Below, one piece after another: positions 1-11,659 of a stretch of 64,000 nt of DNA. Position numbers and translations under genes: made by a program. The notes beneath the pieces are model-generated. The model was not told where the DNA came from. It was given only the letters and a program-made list of their open reading frames with translations, and ran no database searches. This DNA is from Pseudokineococcus lusitanus (lineage in GTDB: Bacteria; Actinomycetota; Actinomycetes; Actinomycetales; Quadrisphaeraceae): positions 248,001 through 312,000 of the forward strand of contig NZ_RJKN01000003.1 in NCBI RefSeq assembly GCF_003751265.1, in the 5' to 3' direction. The first letter of the stretch is position 1. The number at the start of each line of letters is the position of its first letter.

Positions 1-91
1 TCGACGGTACCGGCGCCCCGCCACGACCCCGCCGCCCCGCGTTCACGACGACGACGCCCCCGCGCCACCGGCCCCGGCGCAGCCTGGCCGC

Positions 92-1756
92 ATGACCGCC
101 CCCCGCCCCGCCGCGCCCGGCGCCCTGCCCGCCGCCCTCGCCGGCCTGCACGCCCCGTCCGCCCCGCCGTCGCGGCGCGGCCTGCTGCTCGGGGCGGGCG
201 CCGCCGCCCTGGCCGCGGGCTCGCTCGCCGCCGCCGCGCCCCCGCGCGCGCTGGCCGCCGCCGGCCCCGTGCGCGGCTACCCCTTCACCCTGGGCGTCGC
301 CTCGGGCGACCCGCTGCCCGACGGCGTGGTGCTGTGGACGCGCCTCGCGGTCGACCCGCTCGCCGAGGACGGGCGCGGCGGCATGCCGGACCGCGGGGTC
401 AACGTCCGCTGGGTCGTGGCCGCCGACGAGCGCTTCCGCCGGCCCGTGCGGATCGGCAGCACCGTGGCCCGCCCGGAGCGGGGCCACTCCGTCCACGTCG
501 AGGTGTCCGGCCTGGAGCCGGGCCGCGAGTACTTCTACCGCTTCCAGGCCCTCGGGCAGGTCTCCCCGACCGCCCGCACCCGGACGGCGCCCGCCGCGGA
601 CGCGGCCACCGCCTCGCTGACCTTCGCCATGGCCTCCTGCGCCCAGTACGAGCACGGCTTTTTCACCGCCTACCGACGGCTGGCCGAGGACGAGCCGGAG
701 GTCGTCCTCCACCTCGGCGACTACGTCTACGAGTACCGCGCCGACGACTACGTCGCCCCCGGCGGCAACGTCCGCGACCACGCCGGCCCGGAGACGACGA
801 CGCTGGCGGGCTACCGGCAGCGGCACGCGCAGTACAAGACCGACCCCGACCTCCAGGCCGCGCACGCCGTCGCGCCGTGGGTCGTCGTCTGGGACGACCA
901 CGAGGTCGACAACAACTGGGCCGACGAGGTGCCCGAGAGCCTCGAGCGGGACCCGCTGCCAGGCTTCCTCGACCGCCGGGCCGCCGCCTTCCAGGCCTAC
1001 TACGAGAACATGCCGCTGCGCCGCTCGTCGGTGCCCCGCGGCCTCGACCTCCAGCTCTACCGGCGCCTCGGCTGGGGCCGCCTCGCGCAGCTCCACATGC
1101 TCGACACGCGGCAGTACCGCGACGACCAGGCGTGCGGCGACGGCACGGCCACGGGGTGCGCCGAGCGCCTCGACCCGGCGCGCTCCCTGCCCGGCGAGGA
1201 GCAGGAGCGCTGGCTGCTGGACGGGCTCTCCGCGTCCACGGCCACGTGGGACGTCCTCGGCCAGCAGGTCTTCTTCGCCCAGCGCGACTTCGCCGCCGGT
1301 CCGGAGCGGCGGTACTCCATGGACGGCTGGGACGGGTACAGCGCGTCCCGGTCCCGCCTGCTGGCCGGGCTCGAGGAGCGGCAGGTGGCGAACCCCGTCG
1401 TCCTCACCGGCGACGTGCACCGGCACTACGCGTGCGACGTCCACCCCGACGCCCCGGGGGGCGAGGGCGAGCCCGACCTCGGGCGCGCGCCCGTCGCCAC
1501 GGAGCTCGTGTGCTCGTCGATCACCTCCGGCGGCGACGGCAGCGACACGGCGGCGGCGACCGACCTGCAGCTCGCCGAGAACCCGCACATCCGCTACGCG
1601 AGCAGCCTGCGCGGGTACGTGCTCGTCGACCTCACGCCCGAGCGGATGACGGCCCGGTACCGCGTCCTCGACCGGGTGCAGGAGGCCGGCGCCCCGGCGC
1701 GGACGGGCGCGACCTTCGCCGTCGAGGCGGGACGCCCGGGGCTGCAGCCGGTCTGA
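92..1756 (+). CDS. PhoD-like alkaline phosphatase/phosphodiesterase, Tat-exported
   Basis: Predicted extracytoplasmic phosphomonoesterase or phosphodiesterase of the PhoD family, 554 aa, releasing phosphate from organic esters. A twin-arginine signal is visible (SRRGLLLG, RR at residues 28-29, then an Ala-rich hydrophobic stretch and an ALA cleavage site near residue 55). An Ig-like N-terminal domain (about 60-165) precedes the metallophosphatase core with ASCAQYEHGFF (about 180), HLGDYVYEY (about 207), WDDHEVDNNW (about 266) and LTGDVHRHY (about 437), which carry the expected metal ligands. Family PhoD enzymes use Fe/Ca; that is family knowledge, not seen here. No Shine-Dalgarno is obvious before the ATG. 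It converges on gatB across a strong hairpin. Substrate range is unknown. Confidence 0.9.
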   Translation: MTAPRPAAPGALPAALAGLHAPSAPPSRRGLLLGAGAAALAAGSLAAAAPPRALAAAGPVRGYPFTLGVASGDPLPDGVVLWTRLAVDPLAEDGRGGMPDRGVNVRWVVAADERFRRPVRIGSTVARPERGHSVHVEVSGLEPGREYFYRFQALGQVSPTARTRTAPAADAATASLTFAMASCAQYEHGFFTAYRRLAEDEPEVVLHLGDYVYEYRADDYVAPGGNVRDHAGPETTTLAGYRQRHAQYKTDPDLQAAHAVAPWVVVWDDHEVDNNWADEVPESLERDPLPGFLDRRAAAFQAYYENMPLRRSSVPRGLDLQLYRRLGWGRLAQLHMLDTRQYRDDQACGDGTATGCAERLDPARSLPGEEQERWLLDGLSASTATWDVLGQQVFFAQRDFAAGPERRYSMDGWDGYSASRSRLLAGLEERQVANPVVLTGDVHRHYACDVHPDAPGGEGEPDLGRAPVATELVCSSITSGGDGSDTAAATDLQLAENPHIRYASSLRGYVLVDLTPERMTARYRVLDRVQEAGAPARTGATFAVEAGRPGLQPV

Positions 1757-1778
1757 CGCAGCCGGCCCGCCCCCGGGA

Positions 1779-1822
1779 CGACGACGCCGGCCGGTCCCCG
1801 CGGGGGCCGGCCGGCGTCGTCG
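1779..1822. terminator. Bidirectional hairpin between phoD-like gene and gatB
   Basis: A 16-base arm (1779-1794) pairs perfectly with 1807-1822 and continues inward through CCCC/GGGG, giving about 21 pairs around a GC loop. It lies between convergent gene ends and has no T-tract, as is usual for actinobacterial terminators. Confidence 0.7.
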
Positions 1823-1831
1823 GTCGGGGCG

Positions 1832-3358
1832 TCAGCCCTGGGCGCCGACCCGCTCGAGGACGAGCTCGCGGACGCGCTTGGCGTCCGCCGCGCCCCGCGT
1901 GGCCTTCATGACGGCGCCGACGACGGCGCCCGCCGCCGCGACCTTGCCACCGCGAATCTTCTCCGCGACGTCGGGCTGGGCCGCGAGCGCCTCGTCGACG
2001 GCCGCGACGAGCGCGGACTCGTCGGAGACGACCTCGAGCCCGCGGGCCGTGACGACCTCCGTGGGCGTGCCCTCGCCGGCGAGGACGCCCTCGAGGACCT
2101 CGCGCGCCATCCGGTCGGTGACGCGGCCGCTCTCCACGAGCCCGGCCAGCTCGGCCACCTCGGCCGGGCCGACGCCGAGCGCGGTGACCTCGACCTCCCG
2201 GGCGTTGGCGGTGCGGGCCAGCTCGCCGCCCCACCACTTGCGCGCGGCGGCGGGCGAGGCGCCCGCGGCGACGGTCTCGACGAGGACGTCGAGGAGGCCG
2301 GCGTTGACGACGTCGCGCATCTCGAGGTCGCTGTAGCCCCACTCGCCCTGCAGCCGCGCCCGCCGGGCGACGGGCATCTCGGGCAGCGTCGCGCGGACCT
2401 CCTCGACCCACGCGCGGGACGGCGTGAGCGGCACGAGGTCCGGCTCGGGGAAGTAGCGGTAGTCGTCGGCGTCGGACTTGGGCCGCCCGGACGTCGTCAC
2501 GCCGGTGTCCTCGTGCCAGTGCCGCGTCTCCTGGACGACGGCGCCGCCGGCGTCGAGCACGGCGGCCTGGCGGGAGACCTCGTAGCGCACGGCCCGCTCG
2601 ACGGACCGGAAGCTGTTGACGTTCTTCGTCTCGGTGCGCGTGCCGAGCGGCGCGTCGGGCGAGGGGCGCAGCGACACGTTGACGTCTGCGCGCATCTGGC
2701 CCTGCTCCATCCGGGCCTCGGAGACGCCGAGCGCCCGCAGCAGGTCCCGCAGCGCCGCGACGTACGCCCTGGCCACCTCCGGCGCCCGGGCGCCCGCGCC
2801 GAGCACGGGCCGCGTGACGATCTCCACGAGCGGGATGCCCGCGCGGTTGTAGTCGACGAGCGAGTGCTCGGCGCCGTGGATGCGGCCCGTGGCCCCGCCG
2901 ACGTGCGTCGACTTGCCCGTGTCCTCCTCGAGGTGGGCGCGCTCGACCTCCACGCGCCACGGCGTGCCGTCCTCGAGGAGGACGTCGAGGTGGCCGTCCG
3001 CCGCGAGCGGCTCGTCGTACTGCGACGTCTGGAAGTTCTTCGGCATGTCCGGGTAGAAGTAGTTCTTCCGCGCGAAGCGGCACATCTCCGCGATGCCGCA
3101 GGACAGCGCGAGGCCGATGCGGATGCCGTGCTCGACGGCGAGGCGGTTGACGACCGGCAGCGCGCCGGGCAGCCCCAGCGAGACGGGCGTCACCTGGGTG
3201 TTCGGCTCGGCGCCGAAGACCGTCGGCGCGCCGTCGAACATCTTCGTCGCGGTGCCGAGCTCGACGTGGACCTCGAGCCCGATGACGACGTCGTAGCGGG
3301 CCGCGGCGTCGTCGTAGGGGACGACGGCGTCGCCGGTCCTGCTGGTGGCGGTGCTCAT
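1832..3358 (-). CDS. gatB: Asp-tRNA(Asn)/Glu-tRNA(Gln) amidotransferase subunit B
   Basis: Subunit B of the GatCAB complex (508 aa), which binds misacylated tRNA, activates it with ATP and transfers ammonia to make Gln-tRNA(Gln) or Asn-tRNA(Asn). The GatB signature [16 protein letters not shown] starts at residue 26, [14 protein letters not shown] is present, and the C-terminal tail domain ends at about 500. The ATG overlaps the gatA stop by four bases (ATGA), so translation is probably coupled. Oddity: the zinc-knuckle positions that are Cys in many actinobacterial GatB proteins are Asp42, Ala44, Thr57 and Ser60 here, so the site appears lost, as it is in some other bacteria. A longer upstream reading frame only overlaps gatA out of frame. 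Confidence 0.97.
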   Translation of the reverse strand: MSTATSRTGDAVVPYDDAAARYDVVIGLEVHVELGTATKMFDGAPTVFGAEPNTQVTPVSLGLPGALPVVNRLAVEHGIRIGLALSCGIAEMCRFARKNYFYPDMPKNFQTSQYDEPLAADGHLDVLLEDGTPWRVEVERAHLEEDTGKSTHVGGATGRIHGAEHSLVDYNRAGIPLVEIVTRPVLGAGARAPEVARAYVAALRDLLRALGVSEARMEQGQMRADVNVSLRPSPDAPLGTRTETKNVNSFRSVERAVRYEVSRQAAVLDAGGAVVQETRHWHEDTGVTTSGRPKSDADDYRYFPEPDLVPLTPSRAWVEEVRATLPEMPVARRARLQGEWGYSDLEMRDVVNAGLLDVLVETVAAGASPAAARKWWGGELARTANAREVEVTALGVGPAEVAELAGLVESGRVTDRMAREVLEGVLAGEGTPTEVVTARGLEVVSDESALVAAVDEALAAQPDVAEKIRGGKVAAAGAVVGAVMKATRGAADAKRVRELVLERVGAQG

Positions 3359-4935
3359 GCGGGGGCGACCTCCGGTCGGCCGGCGGTGACGGTGGGCACG
3401 GGGGGCAGCGACGCGAGCAGCGGCCCGCCCCGGCGGTCCTCGAGCAGCGCCTCGAGGGCGCCGCCCGCGCGGTAGAGGCGCTCGTCGGCCCGGGCGGGTG
3501 CGAGGAGCTGGAAGCCGACCGGCAGGCCGTCGTCGGACAGGCCGCTCGGCAGCGACATGCCCGGGACGCCGGCGAGGTTGGCCGGGATGGTCGCCACGTC
3601 CGCCGCGTACATCGCCAGCGGGTCGTCGAGCCGGCTGCCGAGGGGGAACGCCGTCGTCGGCGCCGTCGGCGAGACGAGGACGTCCGCCTGCGCGAAGGCC
3701 GCGTCGAAGTCGCGCTGGACGAGCGTGCGGACCTTCTGCGCCGAGCCGTAGTAGGCGTCGTAGTAGCCGGCCGACAAGGCGTACGTGCCGAGGACGACGC
3801 GCCGCTTGACCTCGGGGCCGAAGCCGGCGCCTCGGGTCGCCGCCATGACGCGCTCGGCGGTGACCGGGCCCTCGGCGGGCTCGACCCGCAGGCCGAAGCG
3901 CATGCCGTCGAAGCGGGCGAGGTTGCTCGACGCCTCGCTCGGCATGATCAGGTAGTAGGCGTCGAGCGCGTGCGCGAAGGTCGGGCACGAGACCTCGACG
4001 ACCTCGGCGCCCGCGTCGGACAGCAGGTCGAGGGCGGCGCGGAAGCTCGCGAGCACGCCGGCCGAGAAGCCCTCCCCCACGAGCTCGCGGACGACGCCGA
4101 CCCGCAGGCCGTGGACGTCGCGGGAGCGGGCCGCGTCGGCGAGCGCGCCCACCGGGTCCGTGAGCGACGTCGCGTCGCGCGGGTCGTGCCCGCCCATGAC
4201 CTCGTGGAGCAGCGCGGCGTCGAGGACGCTGCGCGCGCACGGGCCGGCCTGGTCCAGGCTCGAGGCCATGGCGACGAGGCCGTAGCGGGAGATGCCGCCG
4301 TAGGTCGGCTTGACGCCGACGGTGCCGGTGACGGCGGCGGGCTGGCGGATCGAGCCGCCGGTGTCCGTGCCGACGGCGAGCGGGGCCTCGAAGGCCGCCA
4401 CGGCCGCGGCGCTGCCGCCCCCGGAGCCGCCCGGCGTCCGGGTGAGGTCCCAGGGGTTGCGGGTGGGGCCGTAGGCGGAGTGCTCGGTCGAGCTGCCCAT
4501 GGCGAACTCGTCCATGTTCGTCTTGCCGAGGACCGGCATCCCGGCGGCCCGCAGCCGCTCGACGAGCGTGGCGTCGTACGGCGGCACCCAGCCCTCGAGG
4601 ATGCGCGAGCCCGCCGTCGTCGGCGTGCCCCGGGTGACGACGACGTCCTTGACGGCCACCGGCACGCCCGCGAGCGCGTGGAGGGGCTCGCCGGCGGCGC
4701 GGCGGGCGTCGACGTCGCGGGCGGTGGCCAGCGCGGCCTCGCCGGAGACGTGGAGGAAGGCGGCGACCCCCTCCTCGCCGCCGACCGTCCCGTCGACGGC
4801 GGCGATGCGGTCGAGGTGGGCGCGGACGACGTCCTCGCTGGTCACCTCGCCGGCGGCGAGGCGGGCCGCCGTCTCGGCCGCGCCGGCGAGGACGAGCGGG
4901 TCCGGCGTCGTGGGCGTCGGGCTCTGCGGGGCCAT
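3355..4935 (-). CDS. gatA: Asp/Glu-tRNA amidotransferase subunit A (amidase)
   Basis: Glutaminase/amidase subunit of GatCAB (526 aa), which releases ammonia from glutamine for GatB. The amidase-signature catalytic triad is visible: Lys96 (VAVKDVVV), cis-Ser171 (GGSGGGS) and nucleophile Ser195 (DTGGSIRQP), with the family spacing of 75 and 24 residues. The ATG shares one base with the gatC stop (TGATG) and the stop overlaps the gatB start, so the three genes form one tightly coupled operon. Confidence 0.97.
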   Translation of the reverse strand: MAPQSPTPTTPDPLVLAGAAETAARLAAGEVTSEDVVRAHLDRIAAVDGTVGGEEGVAAFLHVSGEAALATARDVDARRAAGEPLHALAGVPVAVKDVVVTRGTPTTAGSRILEGWVPPYDATLVERLRAAGMPVLGKTNMDEFAMGSSTEHSAYGPTRNPWDLTRTPGGSGGGSAAAVAAFEAPLAVGTDTGGSIRQPAAVTGTVGVKPTYGGISRYGLVAMASSLDQAGPCARSVLDAALLHEVMGGHDPRDATSLTDPVGALADAARSRDVHGLRVGVVRELVGEGFSAGVLASFRAALDLLSDAGAEVVEVSCPTFAHALDAYYLIMPSEASSNLARFDGMRFGLRVEPAEGPVTAERVMAATRGAGFGPEVKRRVVLGTYALSAGYYDAYYGSAQKVRTLVQRDFDAAFAQADVLVSPTAPTTAFPLGSRLDDPLAMYAADVATIPANLAGVPGMSLPSGLSDDGLPVGFQLLAPARADERLYRAGGALEALLEDRRGGPLLASLPPVPTVTAGRPEVAPA

Positions 4936-5237
4936 CAGTCCTCCTCGAGGATCTGGGGGACGAGGAAGCGGCCGTCGGCCGCGGCGGGCGCGCCCGCGAG
5001 GACCTCGTCGACGTCGAGAGCGGGCTGGACGACGTCCTCGCGGTAGACGTCGGCGAGCGGCATCGGGTGGCTCGTGGCCGGCAGGTCGTCGCGGCCGGCG
5101 ACGACCGACGACACCGAGGCGACGGCGGCCACCACCGCGTCCAGCTCGCCCGCGAGCCGCTGGAGCTCCTCGGGGGTCAGGTCGATGCGGGCGAGCCCGG
5201 CGAGGCGTGCCACGTCGTCAGGTGTCAGGGCGGGCAT
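4935..5237 (-). CDS. gatC: Asp/Glu-tRNA amidotransferase subunit C
   Basis: Small subunit (100 aa) that wraps around GatA and stabilises the GatA-GatB complex. The N-terminal helix motif [21 protein letters not shown] is typical of GatC, and length and position at the head of gatCAB fit the family. The ATG lies 6 bases after a TAGACT hexamer, so the mRNA is probably leaderless; no Shine-Dalgarno is seen. Confidence 0.95.
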   Translation of the reverse strand: MPALTPDDVARLAGLARIDLTPEELQRLAGELDAVVAAVASVSSVVAGRDDLPATSHPMPLADVYREDVVQPALDVDEVLAGAPAAADGRFLVPQILEED

Positions 5238-5243
5238 GCCGCG

Positions 5244-5249
5244 AGTCTA
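5244..5249 (-). promoter_or_regulatory. -10 box of a probable leaderless gatC promoter
   Basis: TAGACT on the minus strand ends 6 bases before the gatC ATG, which puts +1 at or next to the start codon. No clear -35 box is seen. Confidence 0.5.
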
Positions 5250-5384
5250 GGGACCCGGCGGCGCCCGTCCGGCGGCCCGCGGACCGGGGCGGGCGCGGCC
5301 CGTCCGGCGGCGTGCGGGGCGAACGTTCACCGCCCCGCAGGCCGCCGGTCGCGGCGCGGCCACCCCCGGCGGGGCGGGCGCCCG

Positions 5385-5390
5385 TAGGCA
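5385..5390 (+). promoter_or_regulatory. Possible -10 box before the first glycosyltransferase
   Basis: TAGGCA lies 6 bases before the GTG at 5397. It matches TANNNT except at the last base, so this is the weakest member of the leaderless set in the window. Confidence 0.3.
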
Positions 5391-5396
5391 GTCCCC

Positions 5397-6590
5397 GTGC
5401 GCGTGGTCGTCGTCGCCGAGTCCTGGACCCCGGACGTCAACGGGGTCACCCGCTCCGTCGCGCAGGTGCGCGACCACCTCGTCCGCCGGGGGCACGAGTG
5501 CCTCGTCGTGGCGCCCGAGGCCCGGCACCGGCCGGTGGTGGACCACGTCCCCACCGTCCGGGTGCCCGCCGTCCGGTGGCCCGGCGCGGGCGTCTCCGTG
5601 GGGCTGCCCGGCCCCCGCGTCGCGGAGGTCCTCCGCGCCGAGGCGCCCGACGTCGTCCACCTCGCCGCGCCGTTCTGCCTCGGCGCCCAGGCGGCGCGGG
5701 CGGCCGACCGGCTCGGCGTGCCGTCCGTCGCGGTCTACCAGACCGACGTCGCCGCCTTCGCCGCCGGCTACGGGCTGGGCGCGGGGCGGTCCGCCGCCTG
5801 GCGGTGGACCGCCGCCGTCCACGCCCTCGCGGGGCGCACCCTCGCCCCCTCCCGCGCGGCGGTGGCCGACCTGCACCGCCACCGCGTGCCCCGCGTGCAC
5901 CTCTGGCCGCGCGGGGTCGACGCCGTCGCCTTCGCCCCGGCGCACCGCAGCGCGCGGCTGCGCGAGCGCTGGGCCCCGGGCGGGGAGGTGGTCGTCGGGT
6001 ACGTCGGCCGCCTGGCCCCGGAGAAGCAGCTCCACCTCCTGGAGCCGCTGTCGCGCACGCCCGGCGTCCGCCTCGTCCTCGTCGGCGACGGCCCCGCCCG
6101 CGCGGAGCTGCGGGAACGGCTGCCCGGCGCCGTGCTCACCGGGCACCTGTCGGGCGCCGCCCTGTCCACGGCGACGGCGAGCCTCGACGTCTTCGTCCAC
6201 CCCGGGCGGCACGAGACCTTCTGCCAGTCGCTGCAGGAGGCGCTCGCCGCGGGGGTGCCCGCCGTCGCCCCGGCCGCGGGCGGCCCGCTCGACCTCGTGC
6301 GGCCGGGCACCGGGCTCCTCTTCGCGCCCGACGACGCCGAGGACCTGCGCCGCTGCGTGCTCGAGCTCGTCGGCGACGGCGACCGTCGACGCGCCGCGGG
6401 CGCCGCCGCCCGCGCCTCGGTGCGCGACCGCACGTGGGAGAGCGTCGGGGACCGGCTGCTCGGCCACTACGCGGCCGTCCTCGCGGGCGACGACGTCGCC
6501 GGGCTCCCCGCGCCGCGGGCGGGCGGCCTCGGGACCCGCCGGCCGGGCGGCCGTCGCCGTCCCCTCGCCGCCCCGCGGGGCGCCGCGTGA
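5397..6590 (+). CDS. GT4 glycosyltransferase, MgtA-like mannosyltransferase
   Basis: Retaining GT-B glycosyltransferase (397 aa), most like the actinobacterial alpha-mannosyltransferases that use GDP-mannose to build membrane glycolipids. The N-terminal acceptor domain opens with VVVVAESWTPDVNGVTRSV; the C-terminal donor domain has GYVGRLAPEKQ (about 200) and the E-x7-E motif ETFCQSLQE (about 268-276). There is no signal peptide, so it acts at the cytoplasmic membrane face. The GTG start is preceded by a possible -10 box. It overlaps the next glycosyltransferase by four bases (GTGA), so they likely act in one pathway. The donor and acceptor are inferred from family only. Its last 40 residues are Arg/Gly-rich. 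Confidence 0.85.
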   Translation: MRVVVVAESWTPDVNGVTRSVAQVRDHLVRRGHECLVVAPEARHRPVVDHVPTVRVPAVRWPGAGVSVGLPGPRVAEVLRAEAPDVVHLAAPFCLGAQAARAADRLGVPSVAVYQTDVAAFAAGYGLGAGRSAAWRWTAAVHALAGRTLAPSRAAVADLHRHRVPRVHLWPRGVDAVAFAPAHRSARLRERWAPGGEVVVGYVGRLAPEKQLHLLEPLSRTPGVRLVLVGDGPARAELRERLPGAVLTGHLSGAALSTATASLDVFVHPGRHETFCQSLQEALAAGVPAVAPAAGGPLDLVRPGTGLLFAPDDAEDLRRCVLELVGDGDRRRAAGAAARASVRDRTWESVGDRLLGHYAAVLAGDDVAGLPAPRAGGLGTRRPGGRRRPLAAPRGAA

Positions 6591-7762
6591 GGGTCGTCCA
6601 GCTCGCGACCTTCGTCGCGCCGACGTCGGGCGGGCTGCGGACGGCCCTGGAGCAGTGGCGCCGCGGGTACGCCGCCGCGGGCCACGAGGCCGTCCTCGTC
6701 GCCCCCGGCCCCGGGCCGCGCTCGTCCGTCGAGGGCTGGACGGGCCCGGCCGCGGGCGCCGGCGAGGACGTCGGCACGGTCGTCCTCGTCCCGGCGCCCC
6801 GGGTGCCGGGCCGCAGCGGCTACCGCCTCCTGTGGCGCCGGGCCCCCGTGCGCCGCGTCCTCGAGGAGCTGGCGCCGGACCGGCTCGAGGTCTCCGACCG
6901 CTCGGTGCTCCGGTGGGCCGGGGCGTGGGCGGCGGCCGCGGGCGTGCCGTCGGTCGTCGTCTCGCACGAGAGCCTCGACGGGCTCGCCGGCCGGCGCTGG
7001 CCCGGCGGCGAGGACGGGCCCGCGGCGCGGTGGCGCCGCGCCGCCGTGGACCGCGCGAACGCCGCCACGGCGGCGGCCCACGACCGCGTCGTCGCGACGA
7101 CTGCCTTCGCCGCCGCCGAGATGGAGCGCGTCGGCGCCCGGGTCGACCGGGTGCCGCTCGGCGTCGACCTCGTCACCTTCGCCGCGCCGTGCGCCGAGGA
7201 CCGCGCCGCCGCCCGGGGCAGGGAGGGCGCGGAGGGCGCCGTGCGGCTCGTGCACTGCGGTCGCCTGTCGCCGGAGAAGGAGCCGCGCCGCAGCGTCGAG
7301 GCCCTGCGCGTGCTCCGCTCGCGGGGCGTCGACGCGACGCTCGACGTCCTCGGCGACGGGCCCTGCCGCCCGGCGCTCGAGCGGGCCGCCCGCGACCTGC
7401 CGGTGCGCTTCCACGGCTTCGTCGCCGACCGGGGCGCGCTGGCCCGCCGCCTCGGCGCGGCCGACGTCGCCCTCGCGACCGGACCGCTCGAGACCTTCGG
7501 GCTCGCAGCGCTCGAGGCGCTGGCCTGCGGCACGCCCGTGGTGGCCGCCGGCGCCGGCGCGCTGCCCGAGGTGGTCGGCGACGCCGGCGTGGCGGTCGAC
7601 CAGGACGGCGCCGCCTTCGCCGACGGCGTGCTCGAGCTGCTCGCCCGTCCCCCACGGGCCCGCCGCGCGGCGGCCCGCCGCCGGGCCGAGACCTTCGGGT
7701 GGGCGGCGTCGTCCGCCGGGATGCTCGCCGTCCACGAGGCCGCCCGGAGCCGGGCCGGCTGA
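6587..7762 (+). CDS. GT4 glycosyltransferase
   Basis: Second GT-B family 4 glycosyltransferase (391 aa). The N-terminal fold begins VVQLATFVAPTSGGLRTAL; the donor half shows HCGRLSPEKEPRRSVEAL and an E-x7-E motif in PLETFGLAALEALACG. GTG at 6587 is chosen because it overlaps the stop of the previous gene (GTGA) and matches where homology begins; the frame is open much further upstream, but only as an out-of-phase shadow. It probably adds the next sugar to the same glycolipid or glycan; the exact substrates are unknown. It converges on ligA with only 22 bases between. Confidence 0.85.
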   Translation: MRVVQLATFVAPTSGGLRTALEQWRRGYAAAGHEAVLVAPGPGPRSSVEGWTGPAAGAGEDVGTVVLVPAPRVPGRSGYRLLWRRAPVRRVLEELAPDRLEVSDRSVLRWAGAWAAAAGVPSVVVSHESLDGLAGRRWPGGEDGPAARWRRAAVDRANAATAAAHDRVVATTAFAAAEMERVGARVDRVPLGVDLVTFAAPCAEDRAAARGREGAEGAVRLVHCGRLSPEKEPRRSVEALRVLRSRGVDATLDVLGDGPCRPALERAARDLPVRFHGFVADRGALARRLGAADVALATGPLETFGLAALEALACGTPVVAAGAGALPEVVGDAGVAVDQDGAAFADGVLELLARPPRARRAAARRRAETFGWAASSAGMLAVHEAARSRAG

Positions 7763-7784
7763 GGCCGGTCGCCCCGGACCCTCG

Positions 7785-10346
<2,562 letters not shown>

Positions 10347-11330
10347 TCAGAGCTGGGCGGCGCCGGCCTTCAGCGCGTCCGCCTCGGCGGCGGCGAAGCG
10401 CGCGTCGAGGGCGGCCTCGGACTCGGCCTGGCGGTCCTCGGCGACGGCGAAGGCGCGCATGGCGGCCGCCGCGTCCTCGGCCGGGGCCGCGAACTGGCCG
10501 CCGAGCTCGCCGCGGATGCGGTTGCCCTCGCCGAGGGTCACCTCGCCCGTGTTGCCCTCGCCGGTGAAGTCGCCCGCGACGATGTTCTGGTCGACGAAGA
10601 CGTCGGCCGAGTTCTCGTCGAGGGTCACGTCGCCGCCCCAGAAGCTGGCGGTCTCGCAGACCTCGACGGGGCCGTCGGCGCCGAGCTGCAGCGTGCCGCC
10701 GTTGCCCGTGTAGGTGGCGTCGCCGTAGACCTCGGACTCGCAGAAGACGGAGCCGTCCTCGTTGTCCGTGACGGTGAAGGTGCCGCCGATGGTCGAGTCG
10801 ACGACGTCCGCGTAGAGGGTGCCGTTGCCGACGACGTTGCCGCCGACGGAGGACGACGAGATGAGCAGCTCGCCCGTGGCCACGTCGACGAGGCCGGAGA
10901 CGGTGCTGTCGGACTCGAGCCAGGTGGTGCCGACGACCTCGGAGCCCTCGACCGCGCGGGCCACGACGGAGCCGGCGGACGACGCCTCGAGCGAGACGCC
11001 GAAGCCCTGGCGGGAGGTGATGCGGCCGGCGACCTCGGAGTCGATGAGGCCCACGAAGCCGTCCTCGGCGGCGGTGACGGCACCGGTGACGGTCACGCCG
11101 TCGCCGATGAGGTCGGCGCCGGCCGCGACGCGGACCGAGCCGTTGACCGTGACGCCGGTCAGGTCGCAGGACTGGCCGGCGGGGACGACGAGGTTGCCGG
11201 GGACCGTGACGTCGGCGGCGGTGCCGATGCAGCGGGTCGTCAGCGGCGCGCTGCTCGCGGGGACGGCGACGGCGACGACGGCACCGGCGGCCAGCAGGCT
11301 CCCGGCGGTGAGGGCGCTGATGAGCTTCAT
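10347..11330 (-). CDS. Secreted protein, predicted beta-helix, function unknown
   Basis: 327 aa with a clear Sec signal peptide (MKLISALTAGSLLAAG..., cleavage probably near ASSA, residues 25-28). The mature part is made of short Val/Gly-rich turns of the form S/T-x-V-x-G-x-V that recur about every 19-20 residues (near 60, 79, 98, 142, 160, 179, 199 and 249), which suggests a right-handed parallel beta-helix of about ten rungs. Four cysteines (34, 55, 197, 225) could form two disulfides. The last 45 residues are Ala/Glu-rich and probably helical. A good Shine-Dalgarno (AGGAG, 10 bases upstream) supports the ATG. No catalytic motif is recognised; a surface structural or binding role is a guess. 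It sits alone between ligA and the metE-like gene, an insertion into an otherwise conserved block. Confidence 0.85.
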   Translation of the reverse strand: MKLISALTAGSLLAAGAVVAVAVPASSAPLTTRCIGTAADVTVPGNLVVPAGQSCDLTGVTVNGSVRVAAGADLIGDGVTVTGAVTAAEDGFVGLIDSEVAGRITSRQGFGVSLEASSAGSVVARAVEGSEVVGTTWLESDSTVSGLVDVATGELLISSSSVGGNVVGNGTLYADVVDSTIGGTFTVTDNEDGSVFCESEVYGDATYTGNGGTLQLGADGPVEVCETASFWGGDVTLDENSADVFVDQNIVAGDFTGEGNTGEVTLGEGNRIRGELGGQFAAPAEDAAAAMRAFAVAEDRQAESEAALDARFAAAEADALKAGAAQL

Positions 11331-11659
11331 GAGCGGGTGGCTCCTTCGTGTGGCGAGCGGGTTGTCCGAGCGCCCGGTCCAGGGCGCACGGCATCGGTCG
11401 ACCCGTCGGGCCGCGACTCGGGACGACGTCGACCTTCCGGACGTCGCGAACACTTCCACGCCGACTTCGTCCAGGCAATGAGTTCGGCGCGAACGAGGGC
11501 AGAACGTGAGGTGGACGACCACCCACGGCGACCCCCGGAGGGGTCGCCGACGTCGCCGGTCCCCCGCCCGGACCTGCGGAGGTGGCGCAGCGTGCCCGAC
11601 GGCGCCGGAGCGCGACGGGACCGGTCCCGCTGCGCGACGAGGGGTCCCGCGGGACGGGG
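11331..11659. other. 329-base intergenic region
   Basis: Leader of the secreted-protein gene plus the hairpin at 11526-11549. The middle (about 11430-11515) is visibly less GC-rich than the surroundings, as expected for a promoter, but no confident -35/-10 pair was found. No coding potential or RNA gene recognised. Confidence 0.5.
11526..11549 (-). terminator. Hairpin downstream of the metE-like gene
   Basis: Ten-base arms (11526-11535 and 11540-11549) with a CGGA loop, about 110 bases past the metE-like stop. Confidence 0.5.

Noticed and set aside
5314-5338. Hairpin (8-bp arms around AACGTTCAC) between gatC and the glycosyltransferase
   Set aside because: It lies between divergent starts where no terminator is expected; could be an operator, but nothing supports this beyond the repeat.
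11331-11520. Alternative-sigma promoter (GGAA...GTT pattern) before the secreted-protein gene
   Set aside because: The spacing and -10 do not fit well and several GGAA matches occur; not better than chance.
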